Source: Pseudomonadota bacterium
GTDB lineage: Bacteria; Pseudomonadota; Alphaproteobacteria; Rhizobiales; Xanthobacteraceae
NCBI GenBank assembly: GCA_021823875.1
Contig: JAKAMD010000007.1
Coordinates: 1 to 24,299 of the forward strand
Reading direction: 5' to 3'
Length of the DNA stretch: 24,299 nucleotides
The first letter of the stretch is position 1. Each line of letters opens with the position of its first letter. The notes beneath the pieces were generated by a model. It searched no databases. It saw nothing but the letters and a program-made list of their open reading frames with translations, and had not been told where the DNA came from. Shown piece after piece: positions 16,371 to 23,737 of the stretch. The translations under genes were made by a program, and so were the position numbers.

Positions 16371-16382
16371 GAGGAGGAACCC

Positions 16383-17591
16383 ATGCCCGATGCATTCGTC
16401 TACGACGCCGTGCGCACCCCGCGCGGACGCGGCAAGGCCGACGGCGCGTTGCACGAGGTGACGGCGCTCAATCTGGCGACGCAGGCGCTCACTGCCGTCA
16501 AGGACCGCAACAATCTTGATCCCAAACTGCTCGACGACGTCGTGCTCGGCTGCGTCGACCCGGTGGGCGAAGCCGGCGGCGACATCGCGCGCGCCTCGGC
16601 GCTGATGGCCGGTTTCGGCGACAGCGTGCCGGGCGTGCAGATCAACCGGTTCTGCGCCTCTGGCCTCGACGCTGTGAACTTCGCGGCGGCCGAGGTCATG
16701 TCCGGCCAGCACGACATGACCATTGGCGGTGGCGTCGAATCGATGAGCCGCGTCGGCATCGGCGCCTCCGGCGGCGCCTGGCCGATCGATCCGTCGATCG
16801 CGGTCGAGACCTATTTCCTGCCGCAGGGCATTTCCGCCGACCTGATCGCCACGAAGTATGGCTTCTCACGCGATGACGTCGACGCCTATGCGGTCGAAAG
16901 CCAGAAACGCGCCGGCAAGTCTTGGGAGGAGGGCCGCTTCAAGAAGTCGATCATCCCGGTCAAGGACGTCAACGGCCTCACCTTGCTCGACAAGGACGAG
17001 CACATGCGGCCGTCGACCACCATGCAGTCGCTGGCCGCGCTGCAACCTTCCTTCGTGCAAATGGGCGAGATGGGTGGCTTCGACGCGGTGGCGATCCAGA
17101 AGCACCCGGAAGTCGAGACCATCAACCACGTGCACACGCCCGGCAATTCGTCCGGCATCGTCGACGGCGCCGCCGCCGTGCTGATCGGCAACAAGGAGAT
17201 CGGCAAGGCCGCCGGCTTGAAGCCGCGCGCACGCATCCGCGCCTTCGCCAATATCGGCTCCGAGCCGGCCATCATGCTCACCGGGCCGATTCCGGTGACC
17301 GAAAAGGTGCTCAAGCGAGCCGGCATGACGAAGAGCGACATCGACCTGTGGGAACTCAACGAGGCTTTTGCCTCGGTGGTTCTGCGTCACATGCAGGCGT
17401 TCGACATTCCGCACGACAAGATGAACGTCAACGGCGGTGCGATCGCCATGGGTCATCCGCTCGGCGCCACCGGCGCCATGATCCTCGGCACCGTGCTCGA
17501 CGAATTGGAGCGCCGCAATCTCAACACCGCGCTGGTGACGTTGTGCATCGGCATCGGCATGGGTACTGCAACGATTATCGAGCGGGTGTGA
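16383..17591 (+). CDS. Acetyl-CoA C-acyltransferase (thiolase)
   Basis: A 402-residue thiolase that cleaves 3-ketoacyl-CoA with CoA in the last beta-oxidation step (or the reverse condensation). Both halves of the thiolase fold are complete. Catalytic residues are visible: nucleophile C91 in NRFCASGLDAVN, H358 in GGAIAMGHPLGATGA, and C388 in LCIGIGMGTA. The length equals that of the FadA/acetyl-CoA acetyltransferase family. I chose ATG 16383 because GAGGAGGAAC lies just upstream and MPDAFVYDAVRTPRG is the canonical start. A longer frame from 16350 would translate the repeat. Chain-length preference is not readable, though the neighbours point to degradative use. Confidence 0.93.
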   Translation: MPDAFVYDAVRTPRGRGKADGALHEVTALNLATQALTAVKDRNNLDPKLLDDVVLGCVDPVGEAGGDIARASALMAGFGDSVPGVQINRFCASGLDAVNFAAAEVMSGQHDMTIGGGVESMSRVGIGASGGAWPIDPSIAVETYFLPQGISADLIATKYGFSRDDVDAYAVESQKRAGKSWEEGRFKKSIIPVKDVNGLTLLDKDEHMRPSTTMQSLAALQPSFVQMGEMGGFDAVAIQKHPEVETINHVHTPGNSSGIVDGAAAVLIGNKEIGKAAGLKPRARIRAFANIGSEPAIMLTGPIPVTEKVLKRAGMTKSDIDLWELNEAFASVVLRHMQAFDIPHDKMNVNGGAIAMGHPLGATGAMILGTVLDELERRNLNTALVTLCIGIGMGTATIIERV

Positions 17592-17597
17592 CTTTTA

Positions 17598-17618
17598 CCC
17601 TCCCCGCAAGGGGGAGGG
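17598..17618. repeat. Short palindromic repeat between thiolase and cupin genes
   Basis: CCCTCCCC (17598-17605) pairs with GGGGAGGG (17611-17618) around the loop GCAAG. The arm and loop closely match the third hairpin inside pdeM (loop GCAAA), so this is a second member of that family. It lies seven bases after the thiolase stop and ends just before the cupin ribosome site (GGAGGGA). Confidence 0.8.
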
Positions 17619-17639
17619 GAGAAGGAGGGATCGGCCGGA

Positions 17640-18104
17640 ATGCCCAAGATCGATATCGCCAAAATACCGCTCGACACGGCGACCAATTATCCGCCGCCGT
17701 TCAACAAGGCGGTCGAGGGTCGCGCGCGCAAACGGATGGGCCGCGCCGCCGGCCTTTCCCAGTTCGGCGTCAATCTCTGCACGCTCAAGCCAGGCGCGGC
17801 CTCCTCGCAGCGCCATTGGCACGAGAACGAGGACGAGTTCGTCTATGTGCTCGACGGCGAGGTCGTGCTGATCGAGGATGACGGCGAGACGGTGCTGAAA
17901 CCCGGCGATGCCGCGGGTTGGAAGGCGGGCGTCGCGAACGGGCATTGCCTGGTTAACCGCTCCGGCCGCGACGCTGTCTTCCTCGAGGTCGGCTCGCGCG
18001 CCAAGACCGAGCGCGCGTTTTATTCCGATATCGACATGATGGTCGTGCGCGATGATGCCGGCTTCCGCTACACGCGTAAGAACGGCGAGCCATATTCGAA
18101 ATAG
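17640..18104 (+). CDS. Cupin domain-containing protein
   Basis: A 154-residue single-cupin protein. Motif 1 is complete (HWHENEDEFVYVLDGE, about residues 59-74, with the metal-ligand-type HxH and E). Motif 2 (PGDAAGWKAGVANGHCLVN, about 87-105) is present with the terminal His and Asn. The family is functionally diverse (isomerases, dioxygenases, small-molecule sensors), so no reaction is proposed. The gene lies inside the beta-oxidation cluster, 48 bases after the thiolase and 12 bases before the hydratase/dehydrogenase gene, implying co-transcription. It may handle a side product or have an accessory role. GGAGGGA precedes the ATG. Confidence 0.88.
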   Translation: MPKIDIAKIPLDTATNYPPPFNKAVEGRARKRMGRAAGLSQFGVNLCTLKPGAASSQRHWHENEDEFVYVLDGEVVLIEDDGETVLKPGDAAGWKAGVANGHCLVNRSGRDAVFLEVGSRAKTERAFYSDIDMMVVRDDAGFRYTRKNGEPYSK

Positions 18105-18116
18105 GAGCTTCCGCTC

Positions 18117-20324
18117 ATGACGAATTTCACCCTCGACATCGACGCCGACGGCATTGCGCTGGTCACCTGGGACATGCCCGGCCGCACGATGAACCTCATC
18201 GACATGGAGATGATCGGGGAGCTGTCCGGCATCGTCGAGAAGGTCACCAACGATGCCGCGATCAAGGGTGCCGTGGTCACCTCCGGCAAGGATACGTTCT
18301 GCGGCGGTGCCGACCTCACCATGCTGGAGCGCTTCGCCTCGATCTTCGCCGCCATGGTGCGCACCGAGGGCGAGGAAGCTGCGGCGGCGATGGTGTTCAC
18401 CGAAAGCCGCAAGCTCTCGCAGCTCTACCGGCAGATCGAAACCTGCGGCAAGCCATGGGTCGCCGCTGTAACCGGCACCGCCATGGGCGGCGGCTTCGAA
18501 TTGATGCTTGCCTGCCATTACCGTATCGCCGCCGACAATCCGAAGACGCGGCTCGGTTTGCCCGAGATCAAGGTCGGCCTATTCCCCGGCGCCGGCGGGA
18601 CCCAGCGCGTGGCGCGTATGCTGCAGCCTGCCGACGCGCTGCAATTCCTGCTCAAGGGCGACCAGCTTAAGCTCGACCGCGCCAAGGCGATGAAGCTGAT
18701 CGACGCGGTGGTGCCGGCCGCCGATCTCATCAAGGCCGCCAAGGACTGGATCAAGGCCGGCGGCAAGGGGGTGAAGCCGTGGGACGAGAAGGGTTTCCGC
18801 CTGCCGGGCGGGCCGGTCTATTCCAAGGCCGGCATGATGACCTTCCCGGCCGCCAACGCCATCTACCGGCGCGAGACCTACGACAATTACCCGGCCGCAC
18901 GCGCCATTCTGCAGACCGTCTATGAGGGCCTCTTGGTCGACATGGATACGGCGCTGCGCATCGAGTCGCGCTCGTTCGCCAAGATCCTGCGCTCGCCGGA
19001 AGCGGCAGCCATGATCCGCACGCTGTTCGTCTCCATGCAGGAGCTGAACAAGGGTGCGCGGCGGCCTGCGGGCGTGGCGCCGTCGACGCTGAAGAAGATC
19101 GGCATGGTCGGCGCCGGCTTCATGGGCGCCGGCATCGCGCAGGTGAGCGCCGCCGCCGGCATCGAGGTGGTGCTGATCGACCGCGACCAGGAGACCGCCG
19201 ACAAGGGCAAGGCCGGCTTGCACAAGGCGCTCAGCGATCGCGTGATGAAGGGCCGCATGAAGGGCGCCGAGCGCGATGCGCTGCTCGAAAAGATCACGCC
19301 GACCGCCGATTACAATGCGCTGAAAGACTGCGACCTCGTCATCGAGGCGGTGTTCGAGGACCGCAAGATCAAGGCCGAGGTGATCGCCAAGATCCAGGCG
19401 GTGATCCGCGACGATGCAATCTTTGCCTCCAACACGTCGACCTTGCCGATCACCTCGCTGGCATCCGAATTCAAGGACCCGGCGCGCTTCATCGGCATCC
19501 ATTTCTTCTCGCCGGTCGACCGCATGATGCTGGTCGAGATCATCCTCGGCAAAGAGACCGGCGACAAGGCGCTGGCGGTCGCGCTCGATTACGTGCGCGC
19601 CATCCGCAAGACGCCGATCGTGGTGAACGACAGCAGAGGCTTCTACACCTCGCGCGTGGTCGGCACCTATATTCGCGAAGGCCATCTCATGCTTACCGAA
19701 GGCGTGCCGGCGGCGATGATCGAGAATGTCGGCCGCATGGCCGGCATGCCGGTCGGGCCGCTCTCGCTCAACGACGAGGTGGCGGTCGATCTCGCCTGGA
19801 AGATCCTGAAGGCGACCGAGGCCGATCTCGGCGCCAAGGCCATCGACCCGCGTCAGAAGACGCTGCTCGAGGAGATGGTGGAGAAGCGCGGCCGTTTCGG
19901 GCGCAAGAACGGCAAGGGCTTCTACGACTACGCGCCGGGTCAGCCCAAGAAACTCTGGCCGGGCTTGGGCGAATTACAGCCGAAGCAGCTCGACCCTGAC
20001 AAGATCGACATCGAGGAATTGAAGCTGCGCCTGCTCGGCATCCAGGCGCTGGAGACCGCGCGCTGCTTCGAGGAGCAGGTCTTGACCGACGTGCGCGAGG
20101 CCGATGTCGGTTCTATCCTCGGTTTTGGCTTCGCGCCGTTTTCCGGCGGCACGCTGTCGTGGATCGACCAGATCACGCCCAAGCGCTTCGTCGCGCTCTG
20201 CCGCGGCCTGGAGAAGAAATACGGCGCGCGCTTTGCGCCCAGCAAGCTGCTGCTCGATCTCGCCGAGAAGAACGAGACCTTCTACGGCCGCTTTGCCCCG
20301 GCGAGGAAGAAGGAGGCGGCCTGA
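18117..20324 (+). CDS. Bifunctional enoyl-CoA hydratase / 3-hydroxyacyl-CoA dehydrogenase (FadB/FadJ-like alpha subunit)
   Basis: A 735-residue fusion carrying the middle two beta-oxidation steps. The N-terminal crotonase domain (about 1-300) has both catalytic glutamates: E128 in GGGFELMLACHYRIA and E150 in LPEIKVGLFPGAGGTQR. The NAD-binding domain begins near 325 (GMVGAGFMGAGIAQ, then IDRD). It carries the dehydrogenase catalytic His H462 in IGIHFFSPVDRM. The C-terminal dehydrogenase domain (about 510-730) completes the enzyme, with GRFGRKNGKGFYDY. AGGAG lies at the right distance from the ATG. With the thiolase upstream it could form the alpha2beta2 complex typical of FadB-FadA. Whether it is closer to FadB or FadJ I cannot tell, so I give no symbol. 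Confidence 0.93.
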   Translation: MTNFTLDIDADGIALVTWDMPGRTMNLIDMEMIGELSGIVEKVTNDAAIKGAVVTSGKDTFCGGADLTMLERFASIFAAMVRTEGEEAAAAMVFTESRKLSQLYRQIETCGKPWVAAVTGTAMGGGFELMLACHYRIAADNPKTRLGLPEIKVGLFPGAGGTQRVARMLQPADALQFLLKGDQLKLDRAKAMKLIDAVVPAADLIKAAKDWIKAGGKGVKPWDEKGFRLPGGPVYSKAGMMTFPAANAIYRRETYDNYPAARAILQTVYEGLLVDMDTALRIESRSFAKILRSPEAAAMIRTLFVSMQELNKGARRPAGVAPSTLKKIGMVGAGFMGAGIAQVSAAAGIEVVLIDRDQETADKGKAGLHKALSDRVMKGRMKGAERDALLEKITPTADYNALKDCDLVIEAVFEDRKIKAEVIAKIQAVIRDDAIFASNTSTLPITSLASEFKDPARFIGIHFFSPVDRMMLVEIILGKETGDKALAVALDYVRAIRKTPIVVNDSRGFYTSRVVGTYIREGHLMLTEGVPAAMIENVGRMAGMPVGPLSLNDEVAVDLAWKILKATEADLGAKAIDPRQKTLLEEMVEKRGRFGRKNGKGFYDYAPGQPKKLWPGLGELQPKQLDPDKIDIEELKLRLLGIQALETARCFEEQVLTDVREADVGSILGFGFAPFSGGTLSWIDQITPKRFVALCRGLEKKYGARFAPSKLLLDLAEKNETFYGRFAPARKKEAA

Positions 20325-20335
20325 CCAATTCTGTC

Positions 20336-20444
20336 ATTGCCGGGCTTGATCCGGCAATCCATGATGCCATTCGACAATGGCAGTCTTTCATTAGACAAGA
20401 GCAGGCTGCTTTTCATCATGGATGCGCGGGACAAGCCCGCGCAT
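20336..20444. repeat. Composite palindromic repeat after the hydratase/dehydrogenase gene
   Basis: Paired segments are 20336-20343 with 20351-20358 (8 bp), 20357-20366 with 20414-20423 (10 bp, long range), 20366-20371 with 20376-20381 (6 bp), and 20422-20430 with 20436-20444 (9 bp, loop ACAAG). Together they make a branched structure with an outer stem of ATCCATGATG type. It fills most of the 176-base gap before the MFS gene and may also limit read-through from the operon. It is a different family from the repeat at 16195-16370. Confidence 0.85.
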
Positions 20445-20500
20445 GACGAAGGATACATGGCGCGGGCGAACCCCTTCGCCTTTCGCGCGTTGAGAACTCC

Positions 20501-21715
20501 ATGACCGACAAAAAAGCTTCTCTGCTGCGCTGGCGCGAAATTCCCCGCGGCGTCTGGGCGCTCGGGCTGGTCTCGCTGTTCATGGACGTCTCCTCCGAGA
20601 TGATCCACGCGCTGCTGCCGCTCTACCTGGTGAGCGTGCTCGGCGCCTCGACGCTGGAGGTCGGCGTCATCGAAGGCATCGCCGAGGCCACGGCGTCGAT
20701 CACCAAGGTGTTTTCCGGTGTGGTCAGCGATTATCTGGGCCAACGCAAATGGCTGGCCGCGGTCGGCTATGGCCTGGCGGCGATCACCAAGCCGGTGTTT
20801 CCGCTCGCCCCCAATATCGGCTGGGTGATCGGCGCGCGCTTCGTCGACCGCGTCGGCAAGGGCATCCGCGGCGCGCCGCGCGATGCGCTGGTCGCCGATC
20901 TCACGCCAAAGGGCTTGCGCGGCACCGCCTTCGGCCTGCGGCAATCGCTCGACACCATCGGCGCCATGCTGGGCCCGCTGCTGGCCATCGTCTTCATGGC
21001 CGCCTTCGCCGACAATTTCAGGCATGTGTTCTGGATCGCGGTGATCCCCGCCTTCATCGCGGTCGCCATCATCGTGTTCGGCGTGCGTGAGCCGCGCCAT
21101 CCGGCGGGCGCGCATGCCGCGAAGTCACCGCTCACACGCGCCGAGCTTGCCCGCCTCGATATCGGCTATTGGATCGTCGTCGGCGTGGCGGCGATCTTCA
21201 CGCTGGCGCGCTTCAGCGAAGCCTTCCTGCTGTTGCGCGCGCAGTCGGTCGGCGTGCCGTTCGCCCTGGTGCCGGTGGTGATGGTGGTGATGAACGTGGT
21301 CTATTCGCTGTCGGCCTGGCCGGCGGGCGCGCTCTCCGATTCCATCGGCCGTTATCGCCTGATGATCTCGGGCTTCGCGCTCTTGATCGTGGCGGATCTG
21401 GTGCTGGGGCTCGGCAACAGCGTGCTCACGGTGATGATCGGCGTGGCGCTGTGGGGCCTGCACATGGGCCTCACGCAGGGCCTGTTGTCGGCGCTGGTCG
21501 CCGACACCGCGCCACCCGAACTGCGCGGCACCGCCTTCGGCGTGTTCAATCTGGTCAGCGGTGTCGCGCTGCTGGCGGCCAGCATCGTCGCCGGCGGTCT
21601 GTGGCAATGGGTCGGCCCCGACGGCACTTTCCTGGCCGGCGCGCTGATTACCGCAGTGGCGCTTGTGGTCCTGCCACTGGCGCATCGGCGAAAGGTGAGG
21701 GCGGAGGCAAAATAA
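20501..21715 (+). CDS. MFS transporter
   Basis: A 404-residue major facilitator superfamily protein with about twelve membrane helices. The loop between helices 2 and 3 carries a motif-A-like segment (GVVSDYLGQRKWLA, about 67-80), and another follows in the second half (GALSDSIGRYRLM). A conserved RVGKGIRGAPRDALVAD segment near 120-136 is typical of a bacterial subgroup whose substrates I cannot name. A charged cytoplasmic linker (about 200-220) separates the two six-helix halves. It stands alone after the beta-oxidation cluster, separated by a palindromic repeat, and converges on the GIY-YIG gene. No context ties it to the arsenic genes 1.6 kb downstream. Confidence 0.88.
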   Translation: MTDKKASLLRWREIPRGVWALGLVSLFMDVSSEMIHALLPLYLVSVLGASTLEVGVIEGIAEATASITKVFSGVVSDYLGQRKWLAAVGYGLAAITKPVFPLAPNIGWVIGARFVDRVGKGIRGAPRDALVADLTPKGLRGTAFGLRQSLDTIGAMLGPLLAIVFMAAFADNFRHVFWIAVIPAFIAVAIIVFGVREPRHPAGAHAAKSPLTRAELARLDIGYWIVVGVAAIFTLARFSEAFLLLRAQSVGVPFALVPVVMVVMNVVYSLSAWPAGALSDSIGRYRLMISGFALLIVADLVLGLGNSVLTVMIGVALWGLHMGLTQGLLSALVADTAPPELRGTAFGVFNLVSGVALLAASIVAGGLWQWVGPDGTFLAGALITAVALVVLPLAHRRKVRAEAK

Positions 21716-21738
21716 GTTTGGGAGTGGAGGAGACATCC

Positions 21739-21770
21739 TCCGTTCGTCCCCGCGGAAGCGGGGACCCAGG
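21739..21770. repeat. Left inverted repeat flanking the GIY-YIG gene
   Basis: A 32-base unit containing a perfect hairpin (21746-21753 with 21758-21765, arms GTCCCCGC/GCGGGGAC). It is repeated in inverted orientation at 22075-22106 with two mismatches. It lies between the convergent stops of the MFS and GIY-YIG genes and could also act as a bidirectional terminator. Confidence 0.88.
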
Positions 21771-21775
21771 CTTTG

Positions 21776-22063
21776 TTACGGTGTTAAGCCTTCGCCCAAA
21801 TCACGCCAGTTGGGATTATCCTTCTCAAGAAGTTCGAGCTTCCAAGCGCGATTCCATTTTTTCATGCGACGCTCGCGTATAAGCGCCGATTCTCGCATCT
21901 CGTGCGTCTCGTACCAAACGAGATTCTTGACCCCGTAGTCGCGTGTGAAGCCGGAAATGACGCCGTCGCGGTGCTGCCACACGCGTTTCAGCAGGTCGTC
22001 GGTCATGCCGATGTAAAGCGTTCCGTTACGCCGGCTCGCAAGCATGTACACATAGAATGCCAT
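21776..22063 (-). CDS. GIY-YIG nuclease family protein (UPF0213/YhbQ-like)
   Basis: A 95-residue single-domain GIY-YIG protein. The two signature strands read YVYMLA (4-9) and TLYIGMT (15-21). They are followed by R27 and H31 (LLKRVWQH) and the likely metal-binding catalytic Glu E64 (RESALIRERRMKKWNR). Length equals the stand-alone YhbQ-type family. The start at 22063 (MAFYVYML) is the family start. The longer frame from 22111 adds residues (VPAKAGTQ) that are only translation of the flanking palindrome. The gene lies exactly between two inverted 32-base repeats. Function is uncertain: DNA repair, or mobility of the repeat unit, are both possible. Confidence 0.88.
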   Translation of the reverse strand: MAFYVYMLASRRNGTLYIGMTDDLLKRVWQHRDGVISGFTRDYGVKNLVWYETHEMRESALIRERRMKKWNRAWKLELLEKDNPNWRDLGEGLTP

Positions 22064-22074
22064 TGCTTGTTGCC

Positions 22075-22106
22075 CCTGAGTCCCCGCTTTCGCGGGGACG
22101 AACGGA
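22075..22106. repeat. Right inverted repeat flanking the GIY-YIG gene
   Basis: This is the inverted copy of the 21739-21770 unit (30 of 32 bases identical after reverse complementing). It contains the hairpin 22080-22087 with 22092-22099. It begins 11 bases upstream of the GIY-YIG start codon, so it covers the position where its promoter or leader would lie. Confidence 0.88.
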
Positions 22107-22125
22107 AACAAAGATTATGCACTAC

Positions 22126-23235
22126 TCACACCACCACCGTCAGCCGCTTCGCCGCGCGCGTGACGCCGGTGTAGAGCCAGCGCTCGCGTGAGTCGGGAAA
22201 CGCAAAACTCTCGTCGAACAGCACCACGTTATCCCATTGCGACCCTTGCGCCTTGTGCACGGTGAGCACATAGCCGTAGTCGAATTCGTCGTAGGGCTTG
22301 CGCCGCGACCAATCGACCTGCTCGATGCCGCCGGTGAAGCATTCCGGCCGCACCGATACCTTCACCCCGCGCCGGCCGGTCTCGTCGTCCGGCAGCAGGC
22401 GTAACGTCATGATGCCGCTCTTGCGCCCGCCGCGCTCCTTCACCATCCAGAGCGAGCCGTTGAACAGGGCCTTCTTGCGGTTGTTGCGCAGGCACACGAG
22501 CTTGTCGCCGGACTCCGGCATCTCCTCCTCGAAGCCGCGGCGCGCGCGCATGCGCGTATTGTAAGCGCGCCGCGTGGCGTTGCGCCCGACCAGCACCTGG
22601 TCGGCATCGAGCACGGCTTGCGGATCGAGATCGTTCTTGCGCACGACTTCGCTGTCGCCGTAGCGGCCGGGCTCGAGCGTGTCGCCGGCGCGGATGTCCA
22701 TCGACAGCCGCACGATCGGATCATCCTGCGCCTGCCGATGCACCTCTGTCAGCATGGCGTCGGGCTCGGCCTCGGTGAAGAAGCCGCCGCCCTGGATCGG
22801 CGGCAGTTGCGCCGGATCGCCCAGCACCAGGAGCGGCACGCCGAACGACAACAAGTCGCGGCCGAGCTCGGCGTCGACCATGGAGCATTCGTCGATCACG
22901 ATCAGGTCGGCCTTGGAGGCCGGCGCCTCGTCCCACAGGTCGAAGCTCGGTACCTCCTCGCCGCTTTCGCGCGCGCGGTAGATCAGGCCGTGGATGGTGG
23001 TGGCGCCGTGGCAGCCCTTGCCGCGCATCACCGAGGCCGCCTTGCCAGTGAAGGCGGCGAACTTCACCTCGCCGTCGACCCCGTCGGCGATGGTGCGGGC
23101 CAGCGTCGTCTTGCCAGTACCGGCATAGCCGAACAGGCGGAACACCGGCGGCGTGCCGTTGCGGCCGGGCTTGGCTTTCAGCCAGTCGGCGACGGATTTG
23201 AGCGCGGTGTCTTGTTGCGGGGTGAATTTCGTCAT
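22126..23235 (-). CDS. Compact superfamily 1 (RecD-like) ATP-dependent DNA helicase
   Basis: A 369-residue ATPase. Walker A is GYAGTGKTT (36-44). The motif Ia region reads FTGKAASVM (62-70) and Walker B is VIDECSM (113-119). Motif III is GDPAQLPP (139-146). The C-terminal UvrD_C_2-type segment has TVHKAQGSQWDNV (325-337) and the motif VI-like YTGVTRA (355-361). It resembles the helicase core of RecD/RecD2 without the N-terminal domains, and may act as a short 5'-3' DNA helicase. ATG 23235 is the start because conserved residues (FTPQQDTALKSV) begin there; the upstream extension to 23325 is non-homologous. It reads toward the GIY-YIG gene on the same strand and is divergent from arsR. Confidence 0.87.
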   Translation of the reverse strand: MTKFTPQQDTALKSVADWLKAKPGRNGTPPVFRLFGYAGTGKTTLARTIADGVDGEVKFAAFTGKAASVMRGKGCHGATTIHGLIYRARESGEEVPSFDLWDEAPASKADLIVIDECSMVDAELGRDLLSFGVPLLVLGDPAQLPPIQGGGFFTEAEPDAMLTEVHRQAQDDPIVRLSMDIRAGDTLEPGRYGDSEVVRKNDLDPQAVLDADQVLVGRNATRRAYNTRMRARRGFEEEMPESGDKLVCLRNNRKKALFNGSLWMVKERGGRKSGIMTLRLLPDDETGRRGVKVSVRPECFTGGIEQVDWSRRKPYDEFDYGYVLTVHKAQGSQWDNVVLFDESFAFPDSRERWLYTGVTRAAKRLTVVV

Positions 23236-23333
23236 GGCGCGACAGCAATAGCCGAAATTTGGGCCCCGCAACAGAACAAAATATGAACAGCGTCGAAATC
23301 GACAGGGAATGATTGCGACCGTCATTGAGACGT

Positions 23334-23361
23334 CATATCATGTCGATATGTCTCGACATAT
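23334..23361. promoter_or_regulatory. Overlapping inverted repeats, likely ArsR operator
   Basis: CATATC (23334-23339) pairs with GATATG (23345-23350) across five bases. An overlapping ATATGT (23346-23351) pairs with ACATAT (23356-23361) across four. ArsR/SmtB repressors bind AT-rich imperfect palindromes of this kind over their own promoters. A weak promoter (TTGAGA at 23325, TATGTC at 23347) would be covered by it. It lies directly at the arsR start region. Confidence 0.6.
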
Positions 23362-23737
23362 GGACGTGAAAGTCATGCAGGCCAAGAAAGCGCAATCAGC
23401 CTTTTCCGCGCTCGCCCAGCCGACCCGGCTGAAGGCCTTCCGCCGGCTGGTGGCGGCGCACCCCGATGGCCTGCCGGCTGGCGAGATCGCTGCCTACTGC
23501 AAGGTGCCGCACAACACTATGTCGACCCATCTCGCCGCGCTCCTGCGCGGTGGCCTGATCGCGGTGGCGCGCGAGGGCCGCGTCATGAACTACCGCGCCG
23601 ATCTCGACGGCTTGCGCGGGCTCGTCGGCTTCCTGATGCGCGATTGCTGCGGCGGCAAGCCGGAGATCTGCGCGCCGGTGATCGATACCTTTGCCGCCTC
23701 ATGCGGGCCGGCGTGTGCGGAGAAGATTCATGCCTGA
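23360..23737 (+). CDS. arsR: ArsR-family metalloregulatory transcriptional repressor
   Basis: A winged-helix repressor of about 125 residues. The core runs from FSALAQPTRLKAFRRLV (about 14-30) through the recognition helix region VPHNTMSTHLAALLRGGLI to the wing (VAREGRVMNYRAD). The C-terminus is Cys-rich: C96, C97 and C104 in DCCGGKPEIC, plus C115 and C119. A CC-x6-C arrangement near the C-terminus resembles arsenite-binding sites of some ArsR proteins, though spacing differs slightly from the best-known one. Start choice is uncertain. ATG 23360 and 23375 both fit, while the frame from 23309 runs through the operator. It overlaps arsC by eight bases and should repress its own operon until arsenite binds. 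Confidence 0.85.
   Translation: MDVKVMQAKKAQSAFSALAQPTRLKAFRRLVAAHPDGLPAGEIAAYCKVPHNTMSTHLAALLRGGLIAVAREGRVMNYRADLDGLRGLVGFLMRDCCGGKPEICAPVIDTFAASCGPACAEKIHA

Noticed and set aside
20501..21715. The MFS transporter as part of an arsenic operon
   Set aside because: It is 1.6 kb away, separated by two minus-strand genes and a palindromic repeat. Nothing in its sequence that I can read ties it to arsenic.
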